Source: Rhodoferax sp. (GTDB lineage Bacteria > Pseudomonadota > Gammaproteobacteria > Burkholderiales > Burkholderiaceae_C). Taken from it: DNA of 7,556 bases. The translations under genes were made by a program, and so were the position numbers. Where the stretch lies: positions 1-7,556 of the forward strand of contig JADGRK010000111.1 in the NCBI GenBank assembly GCA_017880985.1, in the 5' to 3' direction. Positions 7,187 to 7,556 of this stretch are shown one piece after another. Every line of letters starts with the position of its first letter. The first letter of the stretch is position 1. The notes under the pieces are model-generated. The model was given only the letters and a program-made list of their open reading frames with translations, had not been told where the DNA came from and did no database searches.

Positions 7187-7556
7187 TTGAAAATCATCGG
7201 CCTGATCGGCGGCATGAGTTGGGAATCGACCATTCCGTATTACCGTCAGATCAACGAATTCATCAAGGAGCGCCTGGGCGGGCTTCACTCGGCCAAATTG
7301 ATTCTTTACAGCGTTGACTTTCATGAAATTGAACGGCTGCAGCATCTGGGTGACTGGGCCGGGGCCGGGGTGTTACTGGCCCATGCCGCACGTTCGCTGC
7401 AGTGCGCGGGTGCCGAAGTGCTGGTGCTTTGCACCAACACCATGCACAAGGTGGCTCCTGTGATCGAAGCGGCGGTCGAAATTCCGCTGCTTCACATCGC
7501 CGATCCAACTGCCGATGAAATCAAGCGCTGCGGGTTCACAAGGGTTGGTCTGCTGG
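7187..7556 (+). CDS. aspartate/glutamate-type amino acid racemase, YgeA-like, 3'-partial
   Basis: PLP-independent racemases of this family interconvert L- and D-amino acids in the cytoplasm using two cysteines as acid/base; the E. coli relative YgeA is reported to have broad specificity. The first 123 codons are present and the gene runs off the right edge. The start reads (M)KIIGLIGGMSWEST, and then IPYYRQIN, RLGGLHSAK, SVDFHEIE and VLCTNTMHKVA follow the E. coli protein almost residue for residue. Cys82 in LCTNTMHK is the first catalytic cysteine; the second would lie beyond the window. The TTG start is supported by GGAG six bases upstream and by alignment of the N-terminus. The gene follows the DUF2007-type gene by 56 bases on the same strand with no obvious terminator between them. 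True substrate preference cannot be judged from this half. Confidence 0.93.
   Translation, partial: MKIIGLIGGMSWESTIPYYRQINEFIKERLGGLHSAKLILYSVDFHEIERLQHLGDWAGAGVLLAHAARSLQCAGAEVLVLCTNTMHKVAPVIEAAVEIPLLHIADPTADEIKRCGFTRVGLL

Noticed and set aside
2..7556. A shared glutamate or D-amino-acid pathway linking ggt and the racemase
   Set aside because: The genes are about 5.7 kb apart with an unrelated efflux operon between them, and neither is complete here; sharing an amino-acid theme is not evidence of a system.

Overview
The window is G+C-rich, densely coding DNA that looks chromosomal. Gene content and protein style suggest a betaproteobacterium of the Burkholderiales, most likely Comamonadaceae (Rhodoferax/Polaromonas-like). 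That placement comes from remembered family resemblance, not from a database search. No RNA genes, insertion sequences, CRISPR arrays, phage genes or large repeats were seen, and no gap between genes is longer than about 135 bases.

Layout from left to right. (1) Bases 2-1450, plus strand: a gamma-glutamyltransferase (ggt) that lacks its first ~100 residues because the window begins inside it. (2) Bases 1447-2352, minus strand: a signal-peptide-bearing TPR protein with one membrane segment and a Gly-rich tail ending in Asp/Trp residues. It converges on ggt, and the two stop codons interlock. (3) Bases 2433-5516, minus: a full-length RND (HAE1/MdtC-like) inner-membrane efflux pump. (4) Bases 5513-6694, minus: its periplasmic adaptor (MdtA/AcrA-like, predicted lipoprotein), overlapping the pump start by an ATGA junction. 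(5) A 133-base divergent intergenic region with candidate promoters. (6) Bases 6828-7130, plus: a 100-residue DUF2007-type protein with a C-terminal four-cysteine zinc ribbon. (7) Bases 7187-7556, plus: the first 123 codons of a YgeA-like aspartate/glutamate-type amino acid racemase with a TTG start; it runs off the right edge.

The adaptor and pump genes form a clear efflux operon, transcribed right to left. The TPR gene follows 80 bases downstream on the same strand and may belong to the same transcript. No outer-membrane channel gene (TolC/OprM type) and no regulator lie in the window, so the exit duct and the control protein must be encoded elsewhere. ggt and the racemase both act on amino-acid substrates, but they are separated and partly outside the window, so no common pathway is claimed.

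I found no convincing new biological system. The most interesting points are the uncharacterised TPR/Gly-rich membrane protein behind the efflux operon, the interlocked convergent stops, the CxC spacing in the DUF2007 zinc ribbon, and a possible leaderless start for that small gene.
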